A stretch of DNA of 64,000 bases from Mesorhizobium_L sp035547755 (GCA_035547755.1 DASZUG010000014.1:1-64000), one strand, 5' to 3'. Numbered from the stretch's first letter, positions 11,215 through 20,091 are shown. Notes: generated by a model not told the origin, from the letters alone. Numbers and translations are program-made.

Positions 11215-11817
11215 GTGGAGGTTCAGACAAGCCCGTTTCGGAAAGTCACGGCGGCCACGGCCACCGACGTCTGCCGGCGCGTGGAACTGTCGCCCGAGGC
11301 GGTGGCGGTGCTTTTGCCGGAACTCTCTCCGCAGGCATTTCTGGCCCGGCTCGTGGACAGCCGCCAGTTCAGCGATGCCGTCAGATTTCTCGCTTTCTGC
11401 CTGCCGTCGCGCGAGGCTGTATGGTGGGCCTGCGTGATTGCGCGTGATAACGAACTCTCGCCTTCGGAGACGACATGCCTGGAGCGCGTCGTCGCCTGGG
11501 CCTATGAACCCGACGAGCCGAAGCGGCGCGCCTGCATGGAAGCCGCTGAGCAGCTGAATTTCGAGGGAGCCGCCGCTTACGCGGCGTTGTCGGCTTTCTG
11601 GTCTGGTGGAAGCATGGCGCCGGAAGGGCTGCCCCCGGCGCCGCCCGATCCGAAGCTCTGTCCGATCGGGGCGGCCGCCTCAATCCTCCTTGCCGTCACC
11701 GCCGGAGAGGCCCAGTCGATGGCGGAACGCTTCGAGGCCGCGATCGAGCGCGGCGTCGATATAGCCAATGGTGGCAACGGCAAGCTGAAATCCGTTTCCC
11801 GGCGGTCGATGTCATGA
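11215..11817 (+). CDS. DUF6931 family T6SS-associated protein
   Basis: A 200-residue cytosolic protein. It carries the pattern I associate with DUF6931: SREAVWWACV, an AYEPDEPKRRACMEAAE helix and FWSGGSM followed by a Pro-rich turn. The molecular role is not known to me. Start GTG 11215 is preceded by GAAGGCAGG. It sits 11 bases behind vgrG and before tssA, a position where T6SS loci often encode VgrG adaptors or chaperones, so a cargo-loading role is possible but only inferred from position. No membrane segment or catalytic motif is seen. Confidence 0.72.
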   Translation: MEVQTSPFRKVTAATATDVCRRVELSPEAVAVLLPELSPQAFLARLVDSRQFSDAVRFLAFCLPSREAVWWACVIARDNELSPSETTCLERVVAWAYEPDEPKRRACMEAAEQLNFEGAAAYAALSAFWSGGSMAPEGLPPAPPDPKLCPIGAAASILLAVTAGEAQSMAERFEAAIERGVDIANGGNGKLKSVSRRSMS

Positions 11818-11980
11818 GGGTCCGCGTAACAGATAACGGTAGTCGGCGTGACGATCGAAAATCGCAGGCACGGTTGATTCGGACCGGCTTCTCGACCATA
11901 GTTCCCGGCTTGGGGGCCCTCATCGACCCCGGGTTTGGGTGGAGAGGCGCTGTTTTGAGCGCGCGGGGGGTGCTGTCCAA

Positions 11981-13108
11981 ATGACAAGCCCGCAAGTCAT
12001 TGATGTCGACGCCATTCTGACGCCGATCTCGCAAGATATGCCGGCGGGCGCCGATCCGCGTGGCGACAAGCAGGCGGATTCGCTTTACTACAACGTCAAG
12101 GACGCCCGCAACGCTGCCCGCTCCAAAGAGCGAAGCACCGTCGAAACCGACAGCCTGACGCCGGAGGAATGGGGCGCCGTCGTCACGGCGTCGGTCGAGC
12201 TGCTGGTTGCACATGGCAAGGATCTCGAAGTTGCAGCCTGGCTCGTCGAGGCTCTTGTCCGCACCGAAGGCCTCGCCGGGCTGCGGGACGGCCTGAAAGT
12301 GCTGGCGGGGATTGTCCGGCAATATTGGGAAAGCTGTTTTCCGGAACTCGATGAGGACGGCATAGAGGGCAAGGTAACTGCCGTCGCCGGGCTCAGCGGA
12401 TCGGGGGCGGTCGGTACGCTGATCCAGCCGATCAGGCTGCTGCCGATCACGCATGGCAGCCTGGCCAATTATTCGCTGTGGAACTATGAGCAGGCGTCCG
12501 AACTCCAGAAAATCACCGATCCCGCGCGCGCCCAAGCCCGTATCGACGCCGGCGCGGTATCGATGGACCAATTCATGCAGAGCGTAGCGGAGACGCCTCC
12601 GGCAGTTTTCGCTGCGACGGTCACGCTGGTCGAGGAATGTCTCGCCGCTCTCCGGGAGATGTCGGACGCCTTCGATGCCGTTGCCAATCAGGAATCTCCG
12701 CCGGTTTCCGCGCTCCGCGAATTGCTCGAGCAGATCAACTCTTCCATTCGCTTCTTCGCCTCGGACAAGCTGTCGGCGGCCAATATCGCCGCGCCGCTCG
12801 ACATGGAGGAGGGATCGCAGCAAACGATAACCGGGGCTGAGGCAGCCGACGCCGCCGGCGCTGCAGGTGTGTCGCGCATCGACGGTTACGCCTCGCGCAA
12901 CGAGGCGCTGAACGAATTGACCCGTCTCGCCGGTTTTTTTCGCAAGACAGAGCCCCAGTCTCCGATCTCCTATACGCTGGAGGAGGCGGTTCGGCGTGCC
13001 CGCCTCTCCTTACCGGAACTTCTTGCGGAGCTTTCAGAGGATCCGTCTCACGCGGAACGTATCCTTCTGGCGGCCGGAATCAGAAATGCCGGAGAACCCT
13101 CCGGGTAG
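11981..13108 (+). CDS. tssA: T6SS baseplate/sheath-cap protein TssA
   Basis: A 375-residue TssA (ImpA) protein. Members of the family help assemble the baseplate and cap the growing sheath. The ImpA N-terminal domain (about residues 5-125) is clear: a PISQDMPAGADPR opening, then WLVEALVRTEGLAGLRDGL and IVRQYWESCFPELDEDG. The C-terminal third ends with an FFRKTEPQSPISYTLEEAVR segment typical of the group with a VasJ-like tail. ATG 11981 is chosen because the conserved domain starts right after it; 14 codons of open frame upstream look spurious. The 163-base gap before it has a GC-rich weak inverted repeat but no gene. Confidence 0.93.
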   Translation: MTSPQVIDVDAILTPISQDMPAGADPRGDKQADSLYYNVKDARNAARSKERSTVETDSLTPEEWGAVVTASVELLVAHGKDLEVAAWLVEALVRTEGLAGLRDGLKVLAGIVRQYWESCFPELDEDGIEGKVTAVAGLSGSGAVGTLIQPIRLLPITHGSLANYSLWNYEQASELQKITDPARAQARIDAGAVSMDQFMQSVAETPPAVFAATVTLVEECLAALREMSDAFDAVANQESPPVSALRELLEQINSSIRFFASDKLSAANIAAPLDMEEGSQQTITGAEAADAAGAAGVSRIDGYASRNEALNELTRLAGFFRKTEPQSPISYTLEEAVRRARLSLPELLAELSEDPSHAERILLAAGIRNAGEPSG

Positions 13109-13159
13109 GAATGCCGAATACAGCCGCACCACAGTACCTTATGAAGCGAGGATAAAACC

Positions 13160-13678
13160 ATGGCAGAAAGCGTACAGCAGAAACTTAACAGGGTGCGCAA
13201 GCCGCGTGTCCATATTACTTACGACGTCGAAACGGAGGGCGCGCAGGTCCGCAAGGAACTGCCCTTTGTCGTTGGCGTGCTCGGGGACTTCTCCGGCAAG
13301 TCCTACGAGCCGCTCAAGCCGTTGCGGGACCGCAAGTTCATCCAGATCGACCGCGATAATTTCGACGATGTCATGAAACGCATGACGCCGGGCGCCGAAT
13401 TCAAGGTCGAGAATACGCTGGCCGGAGACGACAGCGAGATGGCCGTTTCCCTCCGGTTCAATTCCATCGACGATTTCGAACCCGGCGCCGTCGTTCAACA
13501 GGTCGAGCCTTTGCGCAAGCTTTTGGCCGTTCGCAACAAGCTTCGTGACCTGATGTCCAAGGTGGACCGGTCGGAGGAACTGGAAAAGCTTCTCGAGGAA
13601 GTCCTTCAGAATACCGACAAACTCTCCGCGCTGGCGGAAGAGCTCGGCCCTGACGAAAATGCGAAACAGGGAGCCTGA
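13160..13678 (+). CDS. tssB: T6SS contractile sheath small subunit TssB
   Basis: A 172-residue TssB/VipA/ImpB protein, which forms the contractile sheath with TssC. The family opening RKPRVHITYDVETEG and the following LPFVVGVLGDFSGKS are plain, and the C-terminal helix segment RNKLRDLMSKVDRS matches the part that binds TssC. Length is normal. Two bases separate its stop from the tssC start, so the two are coupled. A GAGG site precedes the ATG. Confidence 0.96.
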   Translation: MAESVQQKLNRVRKPRVHITYDVETEGAQVRKELPFVVGVLGDFSGKSYEPLKPLRDRKFIQIDRDNFDDVMKRMTPGAEFKVENTLAGDDSEMAVSLRFNSIDDFEPGAVVQQVEPLRKLLAVRNKLRDLMSKVDRSEELEKLLEEVLQNTDKLSALAEELGPDENAKQGA

Positions 13679-13680
13679 TC

Positions 13681-15180
13681 ATGAGCAGCGAAGTCAAGAC
13701 AGAAGCCGCGACGGCAACCGAAAGCAAGGTGGAAGCCGCCAATGTCAGCCTGCTTGATCAGGCAATCGAGGTGACCCGGAATTCCAAGCCGGACGAGATG
13801 CAGGATCTGTTGCGGACCCTGACCTCCGAAGCATTGTCGGGCACGGTCACGTTCAACAAGAACCTCACCCAGACGTTCAACCGTGCCATCGCGGCGATCG
13901 ACGAAAAACTTTCCATGCAGCTTTCGGCGATCATGCATCATGGAGACTTTCAGCAGTTGGAAGGCAGCTGGCGCGGGCTGCATCATCTCATCAAGAATTC
14001 CGAGACCAGTGCGACGCTCAAGATTCGCATGATGAACCTGAGCAAGAAGGAACTGCACCGGGATCTGACGAAGGCCGTCGAATTCGACCAGAGCCAGATT
14101 TTCAAGAAAATCTACGAATCGGAATTCGGAACGCCGGGCGGTGAGCCTTATGGTGTGCTGATCGGCGACTACGAGTTCGGCAGCGGCACGGAAGATCTGG
14201 AGGTGCTGCAGAGCATGTCGAATGTCGCGGCGGCGTCCTTTGCGCCCTTCATAGCGGCCACGAGCCCGACCATGTTCGGGCTCGAAAGTTTCGGCGAGTT
14301 GTCGAAACCGCGTGATCTCGAAAAGATCTTCGAAAGCTCCGAATACATCAAGTGGCGCAGCTTCCGCGACAGCGAAGACAGCCGCTTCGTGACCCTCACC
14401 ATGCCGCGGGTGCTGGCCCGTGTCCCGTATGGCTCCGCCGGACGCGCAATCGACGAATTCAAGTTCGAGGAAGCACCCATCGACGCCAATGGCGTCGTTA
14501 CGGCCATGACGCCGGACAAGTTCACCTGGATGAACGCGTCTTACGCGCTCGGCGAGCGCTTGACGTCCGCCTTTGCCAAATATGGATGGTGCGTCGCAGT
14601 CCGCGGCGCCGAAGGCGGCGGGAAGGTCGAGGATCTGCCCACCTTCACCTTCACCAGCGACGATGGCGATGTCGATCAGCAATGCCCGACGGAAATCGGC
14701 ATCACGGACCGCCGCGAGGCGGAATTGTCCAAGCTCGGTTTCCTGCCGCTCTGTCACTACAAGGGGTCGGACTATGCCGTGTTCTTCGGTTCACAGACGA
14801 CGCAGCGGCCGAAGAAATATGACAACCCGGACGCCACCGCCAACGCGGCGGTTTCGGCGCGTCTTCCCTATATCATGGCGACGGCCCGCTTCGCGCATTA
14901 CCTGAAGGTTATGGGCCGTGACAAGATCGGGTCGTTCATGGAGGTGTCCGACTGTGAAACCTGGCTGAACAACTGGATCCGCAACTATGTCAACGGGAAC
15001 CCCGACGCCAGCGCGGAGATGAAGGCCCAGTATCCGCTTGCGGAGGCGAAGGTCACCGTCAAGGAGGTGCCGGGCGCGCCTGGATCCTATAACGCGGTGG
15101 CCTATCTTCGGCCGTGGTTGCAGATGGAGGAATTGACGGCTTCCATGAGGTTGGTGGCGCGCATTCCGCAAATGGGGTGA
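13681..15180 (+). CDS. tssC: T6SS contractile sheath large subunit TssC
   Basis: A 499-residue TssC/VipB/ImpC protein. Characteristic stretches are HHGDFQQLEGSWRGLHHLI, the KIYESEFGTPGGEPYGVLIGDYEF block near 140-165, PRVLARVPYG and a C-terminal domain with ARFAHYLKVMGRDKIGSFM and LRPWLQMEELTASMRLVARI. Together with TssB it builds the sheath whose contraction drives the tube. It corresponds by size and order to the TssC41-type protein of Agrobacterium. A GGGAG site lies just upstream. Confidence 0.96.
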   Translation: MSSEVKTEAATATESKVEAANVSLLDQAIEVTRNSKPDEMQDLLRTLTSEALSGTVTFNKNLTQTFNRAIAAIDEKLSMQLSAIMHHGDFQQLEGSWRGLHHLIKNSETSATLKIRMMNLSKKELHRDLTKAVEFDQSQIFKKIYESEFGTPGGEPYGVLIGDYEFGSGTEDLEVLQSMSNVAAASFAPFIAATSPTMFGLESFGELSKPRDLEKIFESSEYIKWRSFRDSEDSRFVTLTMPRVLARVPYGSAGRAIDEFKFEEAPIDANGVVTAMTPDKFTWMNASYALGERLTSAFAKYGWCVAVRGAEGGGKVEDLPTFTFTSDDGDVDQQCPTEIGITDRREAELSKLGFLPLCHYKGSDYAVFFGSQTTQRPKKYDNPDATANAAVSARLPYIMATARFAHYLKVMGRDKIGSFMEVSDCETWLNNWIRNYVNGNPDASAEMKAQYPLAEAKVTVKEVPGAPGSYNAVAYLRPWLQMEELTASMRLVARIPQMG

Positions 15181-15196
15181 CGCTCCGGCGCTTCGG

Positions 15197-16765
15197 ATGG
15201 AAACCGGATACGCGGTCGAAACGTCGGATGCGGACCCCCAAGCGGGGTCCGCAGGCGCTTTGCGGGGAGCGCCGGCGCGGCCGGCCCTGCGCGGGCGGGT
15301 CGTTACCGCCGCCCAGGATTCCGCCCATGATGAAGAAGCCTTGGATTTGCGGGCTTTCCTTGAGGAGGAGGAGCCGATAGCACTCTTGCGCCGCTGGTTC
15401 GGCGTGGACGCCCTTCTGTCCATGTCGAGGCGCGACGCCGATTCGTTACGGCTTTGGATCGATCGCGATATTGCCGTCCTCGACAGGCTGCTGTCGGAGC
15501 AACTCGACGCAATTCTCCATCATCGCCAGTTCAAGGAACTGGAGGCGGCATGGCGCGGCGTCATGTTTCTGCTCGATCAGGTCGAGGGGGACGAGCGGAT
15601 CATCATCCGCGTGCTGGCGGCAACGTGGAAGGAACTTGAAAGGGACTTCGACCGGGCCAATGAATTCGACCAGAGCGCTCTCTTTGCAAAAGTCTACAGC
15701 GAAGAATACGGGATGCCCGGCGGCCTGCCTTATGGTCTTTTGCTTTGCGATTATTCCGTTCGCCACCGTCAAAGCAGCATGGAGGCTAGCGACGATATCG
15801 GCGTACTTTCGCGGCTGGCCGAAGTGGCGGCTGCCAGCTTCTCGCCATGTGTTGTCGGTGCGGCGCCGGAGCTTTTCGGCGTTTCGACTTTTGCCGAGCT
15901 TTCGCATGTTCAAAGCATCGATGCGGGTTTTCGCCTGGCGGAATATCAGAGATGGCGGCGGTTGCAGCGGAAGGAGGAAAGCCGGTTTCTTGGCGTGACG
16001 CTTCCGAGAATCCTGCTGCGCTATCTGCATGACGGCCGGGAAGAGCGGCGGGAGGGCTTTGTCTACCGGGAGCAGGTCGACGGCATCGTCGATTGGCTTT
16101 GGGGCAATGCGGTATACGGTTTCGGCGCTGTCGCCATCCGCGCCTTTCGCGAATCGGGATGGTTCGCCGACATTCGCGGCGCACGTGAAAGCGTGCTTAC
16201 GGCCGGGCGTGTTGACGGCCTGCCTGCTCCGCTGTTTTCCACCGGCGAGACCGCGGCATACCGCCGACCGCTCGAAGTGGAATTGACCGACGAGAAGCAG
16301 AAGGTGCTGGAGGAGTTGGGCTTCATCGCGCTCAGTCCTTGCAGCTATGCAAAATCCACAGCCTTCCTTGGGGCGCAATCGCTCAACGTACCGCAGATGG
16401 GCGACACGGCGGAGAGCCGGAATGCCAGACTGTCATCCATGTTGCAATATGTGCTCTGCGTCAGCCGCTTTGCCCATTATGTGAAGGTGATCGCCCGCGA
16501 CCGGGTCGGATCCTTCACCACGGCGGCTGAACTCGAGCGGCTTCTCGGGGACTGGCTGCGCGGCTACATGCTGGGCAATCCGGACGCCAGCAGCGAATTG
16601 AAGGCGCGCTATCCCCTCAGCGGAGGAAGCGTCTCGGTCACGGAGCTTCCGGGCAAGCCGGGATCGCTCGCCTGCATCCTTCATATTGAGCCGCATTTCC
16701 AGTTCGACCAGATCGTCACGGGGCTGAAGCTGCGAACGGAAATACAGGCCACAAGGAGCGTTTGA
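15197..16765 (+). CDS. Second TssC-like sheath protein (ImpD / TssC40 type)
   Basis: A 522-residue paralogue of the preceding TssC. It shares the core (LEAAWRGVMFLLDQ, EEYGMPGGLPYGLLLCDYSV, RFAHYVKVIARDRVGSFTT and a C-terminal FQFDQIVTGLKLRTEIQ) but has a different, Ala-rich and acidic N-terminal extension of about 60 residues. In Agrobacterium two such genes lie side by side as tssC41 and tssC40, and this order matches. Its role in the sheath is less clear than that of the main TssC. The stop overlaps a TTG start of tssE. The start codon has a weak ribosome site and a shorter form is possible. Confidence 0.88.
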   Translation: METGYAVETSDADPQAGSAGALRGAPARPALRGRVVTAAQDSAHDEEALDLRAFLEEEEPIALLRRWFGVDALLSMSRRDADSLRLWIDRDIAVLDRLLSEQLDAILHHRQFKELEAAWRGVMFLLDQVEGDERIIIRVLAATWKELERDFDRANEFDQSALFAKVYSEEYGMPGGLPYGLLLCDYSVRHRQSSMEASDDIGVLSRLAEVAAASFSPCVVGAAPELFGVSTFAELSHVQSIDAGFRLAEYQRWRRLQRKEESRFLGVTLPRILLRYLHDGREERREGFVYREQVDGIVDWLWGNAVYGFGAVAIRAFRESGWFADIRGARESVLTAGRVDGLPAPLFSTGETAAYRRPLEVELTDEKQKVLEELGFIALSPCSYAKSTAFLGAQSLNVPQMGDTAESRNARLSSMLQYVLCVSRFAHYVKVIARDRVGSFTTAAELERLLGDWLRGYMLGNPDASSELKARYPLSGGSVSVTELPGKPGSLACILHIEPHFQFDQIVTGLKLRTEIQATRSV

Positions 16766-17289
16766 CGGAGAAGCCGGTGGCCAGAAAACCGATAAAACGG
16801 CCTGTCGTCCTTCCGCTTTTCGACAGGCTCCTGCAGGGAGACAATATCGAGGTTGACGTCAACTCCGATCGTGCGATCCAGGTCTTGCGCGAGTCGATCC
16901 GCCGCGATCTCGAGATCCTGTTCAACACGCGTCCGTATTATCGCCCCATCCCGAAGGAATTCGAAGAACTGGGAACCTCGGTCGTCTCCTTCGGACTCCC
17001 CGATCTCCAGATCCAGCAACTGGGCGCCGCTTCTCAAAAGGAGGAGTGCCGAAGCCGGCTAAAGGAAGCGATCCGTCGCTTCGAGCCGCGCTTGCGGGAT
17101 GTCTCGGTCGAGATCATTGAAGGGGAACAGGAAAGCCGCGAACGGATCCTGCGCTTCAGGATCGATGCGATCATGGATGTGGCCGAGATGTCGGAGGCGG
17201 TGGTCTACGATACGTTTGTCGATCCGGTGTCCGGCTCGATGAGGCTCGCGCATGAAACGCGCGCCCGAGCCGGCATTTCTGGCATCTGA
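16762..17289 (+). CDS. tssE: T6SS baseplate protein TssE (gp25-like)
   Basis: A protein of up to 175 residues of the TssE/gp25 lysozyme-like family, a baseplate wedge component. The core is a PLFDRLLQGD opening, then VLRESIRRDLEILFNTRPYYR, then LGTSVVSFGLPD, and FEPRLRDVSVEI. The first possible start is TTG 16762, overlapping the previous stop as TTGA; GTG 16777, with GGAG six bases before it, may be the true one. It is the last recognisable structural gene of the plus arm. Base composition becomes AT-richer just downstream. Confidence 0.9.
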   Translation: MTEKPVARKPIKRPVVLPLFDRLLQGDNIEVDVNSDRAIQVLRESIRRDLEILFNTRPYYRPIPKEFEELGTSVVSFGLPDLQIQQLGAASQKEECRSRLKEAIRRFEPRLRDVSVEIIEGEQESRERILRFRIDAIMDVAEMSEAVVYDTFVDPVSGSMRLAHETRARAGISGI

Positions 17290-17430
17290 TCGCGGGAAAA
17301 TCGCCTTCCGTTAGAGCCAAATCTAAGCTATCTTGAGCCAGTTCGGACGTATAACCCAGTCCAAGAGAAATTCTTGCTATAGCGACGCTTCGGATCGTTC
17401 GCGGTCAACGTAGCGGGCGGGGGGGCCTTC

Positions 17431-17859
17431 ATGACAAGGGACACACTGCTGAAAACGCTGGAACAGATCGACGCAATTGCATACCGAGCAGTCGGCGGCA
17501 GAGGAATGGGTACAGAATTAAAAAAGTTCGCGATCGGGCTTCTGACATTCCATGCGGGGGAGATCGCGGAGGCAGTACAAGCTTACCGACATGGAGAGAC
17601 AGAAGAGAAAAAGGAAGCAAACGCATTTCAAACAGCAGTCACAAACTTTAAAACGACATGTATCCGTAAGGGATACTCTCGAGACAAAAGTCCTGCGGAT
17701 GACGAGGATGTCACAAAGGCTGCAGAATTACTTAAATTCTCTGCAAAGTATCGCTATCAGCACGACCATAGCCTTACGCACTATCAAATCGCACTAAGCA
17801 ACTTTGCAGGCAACGACAAGACGCTCTATGATGCTGCGGCACCTTGGGCCCCCTCATAG
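17431..17859 (+). CDS. Unrecognised small protein at the T6SS cargo junction
   Basis: A 142-residue soluble, probably helical protein that I do not recognise. It is rich in Lys, Glu, Ala and Thr, with no signal peptide, membrane helix or catalytic motif. Its base composition is clearly more AT-rich than the T6SS core. It is the last gene on the plus arm and convergent with the putative metallopeptidase gene. A position between tssE and effector-like genes makes an immunity or accessory role possible, but nothing in the sequence proves it. The 245 bases after it (17860-18104) hold no gene that I can support. Confidence 0.55.
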   Translation: MTRDTLLKTLEQIDAIAYRAVGGRGMGTELKKFAIGLLTFHAGEIAEAVQAYRHGETEEKKEANAFQTAVTNFKTTCIRKGYSRDKSPADDEDVTKAAELLKFSAKYRYQHDHSLTHYQIALSNFAGNDKTLYDAAAPWAPS

Positions 17860-18104
17860 CATACTGCTCTCCATTCTCGGCTCAATATCAATGCGCTATG
17901 GACCTTCGACGGGAGACTCGCTGTCGGCTGCCGGAACAGCGTCCCGAATAGCCGCTTGCGCCGCTTCAGCTCCCCGCATCGGTGGTGCACGGCGGCAGAT
18001 CTATCACTGGCGTCAAAAGCTGCCACGAGAGAAGCGGCGGGCACTTGCGGAAAGGTCATGACGCTCGCAGCGGCGGTTGGTACGGCCGGAGCGAAGGCCG
18101 CCCG

Positions 18105-18911
18105 CTACGACAATATGCAGCAGCCCGGCGAGGACGGCGGCATCGTGAATGTCGGATTGACCGCGATCATATCCATATTGTCCATCTTGCCGGCGATCTT
18201 CACGATGAACCACGCCATTGCGTCGGCGGTCTCTCCAAGCGCCCTTTCGCCAGCCGCACCCTCCGGGGGGCTCTCTCCATCGGTGTCGAAATACCAATTG
18301 CCATCAGGCCCATCGTGAAATCCTAAATATTTGTGGCAGAATTCATGAATGAGAACCTGGGCCGCACTATGAGTTTGCGCAAACAGTGATGCCTTAATGT
18401 GAACATTACCCATATAAGCCGGACCGTATTGCCTCGAAGCGATCCCCTTACGTCCATAATCCGTTGCCACATACGGAATGATTGCGTTTCTTTGAAATCG
18501 TCCTTCCTTCTTGGAATTCTCTCCAAACTGGCGGACTCTACCGTCCGCCGTCTGGCTTATTCCGTCAGTTGTCCAAATCTGATCGGTGATCTTGATGAGG
18601 AATTGGTTCCCAATCGCACTCTCAAGAGTCTTGACTTTTTTGAACAGCGACTTCCAACGTTCCTCCAGTTTGTTCTCTTCCCATCCAAAATAATATTTGG
18701 CATACTGGCGCACTGCCTCCATTTCTTCTTTTTTCAGCTTGTTGGGTCTTTCCAGCTTGTTGCGCGCGCGAAGCAGAATCGCTTTTGCAGATCTAACGGC
18801 GCTCCCGGCTTGCTCCGAAAGCTCCGTTTGATCAAGCTTGGCCCCGAGCCTGAAGCTTAGCGAGAAATCCCCGCTCCGATGATCTTTCGGGTCAGTGAAT
18901 CTTTTCGGCAT
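18105..18911 (-). CDS. Putative M35-like zinc metallopeptidase, candidate T6SS effector
   Basis: A 268-residue protein. The catalytic signature is VLIHEFCHKYLGFHD (HExxH) near residues 190-204, followed about 30 residues later by ETADAMAWFIVKI. The latter resembles the NADSYAWF segment of M35 lysine-specific metalloendopeptidases, whose Asp is the third zinc ligand. The N-terminal half, rich in Lys, Arg and Glu, has no match that I know. There is no signal peptide. ATG 18911 is chosen because GGAGGGGG lies about seven bases before it. The gene sits in an AT-richer pocket between the two T6SS arms, the usual place for effectors. Assignment as an effector is inference; the peptidase fold is moderately supported. 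Confidence 0.65.
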   Translation of the reverse strand: MPKRFTDPKDHRSGDFSLSFRLGAKLDQTELSEQAGSAVRSAKAILLRARNKLERPNKLKKEEMEAVRQYAKYYFGWEENKLEERWKSLFKKVKTLESAIGNQFLIKITDQIWTTDGISQTADGRVRQFGENSKKEGRFQRNAIIPYVATDYGRKGIASRQYGPAYMGNVHIKASLFAQTHSAAQVLIHEFCHKYLGFHDGPDGNWYFDTDGESPPEGAAGERALGETADAMAWFIVKIAGKMDNMDMIAVNPTFTMPPSSPGCCILS

Positions 18912-19171
18912 TTCAGACCCCCTCCAAGCCAGCAATGGGCACGAATTTTGTGCCTGCTACTGTGTACCGTGACATTAGAGGTTTTTGCTGCTCACCGCAA
19001 CGGAACGGCACCGCGACAGCTGTGCCGGCAAGGACTTAATCCGTCTCGCAAAAGGGGTTTGTGGAGGAAATCCTACATGTCGGTCGCGACAAATGAGAAC
19101 CAGACATAAACTCAAGCCGTGACCACCTAAACGCCCCAGGCTTTTTCCTGCCCGCGAGCAATATAAAACAA

Positions 19172-19930
19172 TCACTTGGACAAGCTTGCCCAAGCATTTA
19201 ACACTTTCCCCCATTTTTCGGCTAATATGACTTCCACCGTCCTGGCAATAGAATGTTCGGATCGGTCAATGGGAGTCCATTTATCGGAAAAAAGGAAAAC
19301 CGTCGCGATGGCCACCTCACAGCGGCCTTTCGCGGAGGCTACAATGCTCTTGCTGACCTGGTGCGACTGCCGCTCTCGACCCTGTGCGCGTATTACAGGT
19401 CCTTTCGCAAGTTCAAAAACGACCTTTCCCAATGCAGTAAAGCCGAAGGTAGCTGCACCAAGGGCCTTACAGCCCATCCACCCCTGCTCCTTGGCTATGA
19501 TGTAGTCCAGATTTTTCGCACACTGTCCACAATCGCATGAGTAAAGATATGGAACATCAACATTTTCGTAGTCTCCTTCCGCACACGCTTTGAGATCGCA
19601 AAGAGCAATATACTTGTCCGCCGTAAGAGCAATTGCTCCAGCGGTGAGCGCGGGGCCTACAGCCGCTCCCACGCCGCCCACGGAGACCACCGATGTCCCG
19701 CCCACAGCACCGACATGAAGCGCGGTTGGCACGTGACCGGCAATCGATGCGGCATGCGACACGCCTGACTGCACTATAGCACTGGCGGGAGCCATGGCTT
19801 TCTTGGCGAGGGGGATAGCGGAATCCATCACCTGGGCGATTGCGTATCCTCCGCCGGAATCGTCGCCGTTTCCAGCGTTAATCCGCTTTTGTATCTCCCG
19901 GACTTCTCTCCCCGTTGGCAGTTTCGGCAT
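19172..19930 (-). CDS. Unrecognised Gly/Ala-rich protein with hydrophobic segments, cargo zone
   Basis: A 252-residue protein with no family that I recognise. Residues about 45-110 are rich in Ala, Gly and Val with long hydrophobic stretches (PTALHVGAVGGTSVVSVGGV, then GPALTAGAIALTA), compatible with membrane insertion. A cysteine cluster follows (CDLKAC, then CDCGQC) that could bind metal or form disulfides. The C-terminal 60 residues are a separate soluble part ending in an AEKWGKVLNAWASL helix. GGAGGAA precedes the ATG. It is upstream of the metallopeptidase gene on the same strand, 260 bases apart, both starting MPK. A membrane-acting effector or a cargo partner is possible; function is unknown. 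Confidence 0.6.
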   Translation of the reverse strand: MPKLPTGREVREIQKRINAGNGDDSGGGYAIAQVMDSAIPLAKKAMAPASAIVQSGVSHAASIAGHVPTALHVGAVGGTSVVSVGGVGAAVGPALTAGAIALTADKYIALCDLKACAEGDYENVDVPYLYSCDCGQCAKNLDYIIAKEQGWMGCKALGAATFGFTALGKVVFELAKGPVIRAQGRERQSHQVSKSIVASAKGRCEVAIATVFLFSDKWTPIDRSEHSIARTVEVILAEKWGKVLNAWASLSK

Positions 19931-20044
19931 AATATCAATTCCTCCACAATCTGGGAGCGAGCATAGAACTCAACGTACCCGTCTATGACTGCGCGGCATG
20001 TTAGGTTCCGTGGACGATTTGTTCAAGACAACTTGGGGCGGCAA

Positions 20045-20080
20045 GGGCGAAGGAGAGAAGCATTTATTTTGCTCTCGCCC
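20045..20080 (-). terminator. Hairpin after the phosphatase gene at the end of the minus T6SS arm
   Basis: GGGCGA pairs with TCGCCC and an inner AGCA/TGCT stem adds to it with a small bulge. It lies 11 bases past the stop of the PP2C gene and before the cargo genes. It may separate the structural operon from the cargo genes. No clear T-run follows, so it could be a simple stem-loop. Confidence 0.35.
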
Positions 20081-20091
20081 AACAAACCCGC

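Noticed and set aside
17804..18061. An ARRQIYHWRQKLPREKR segment on the plus strand that recalls an IS66-type OrfA helix
   Set aside because: The match is about ten residues, the remainder shows no transposase pattern and no inverted repeats are seen; too weak to call.
18975..19214. A 79-residue minus-strand frame between the two cargo genes, considered as an immunity gene
   Set aside because: It overlaps the end of the 252-residue gene in another frame, has no ribosome site and no family features.
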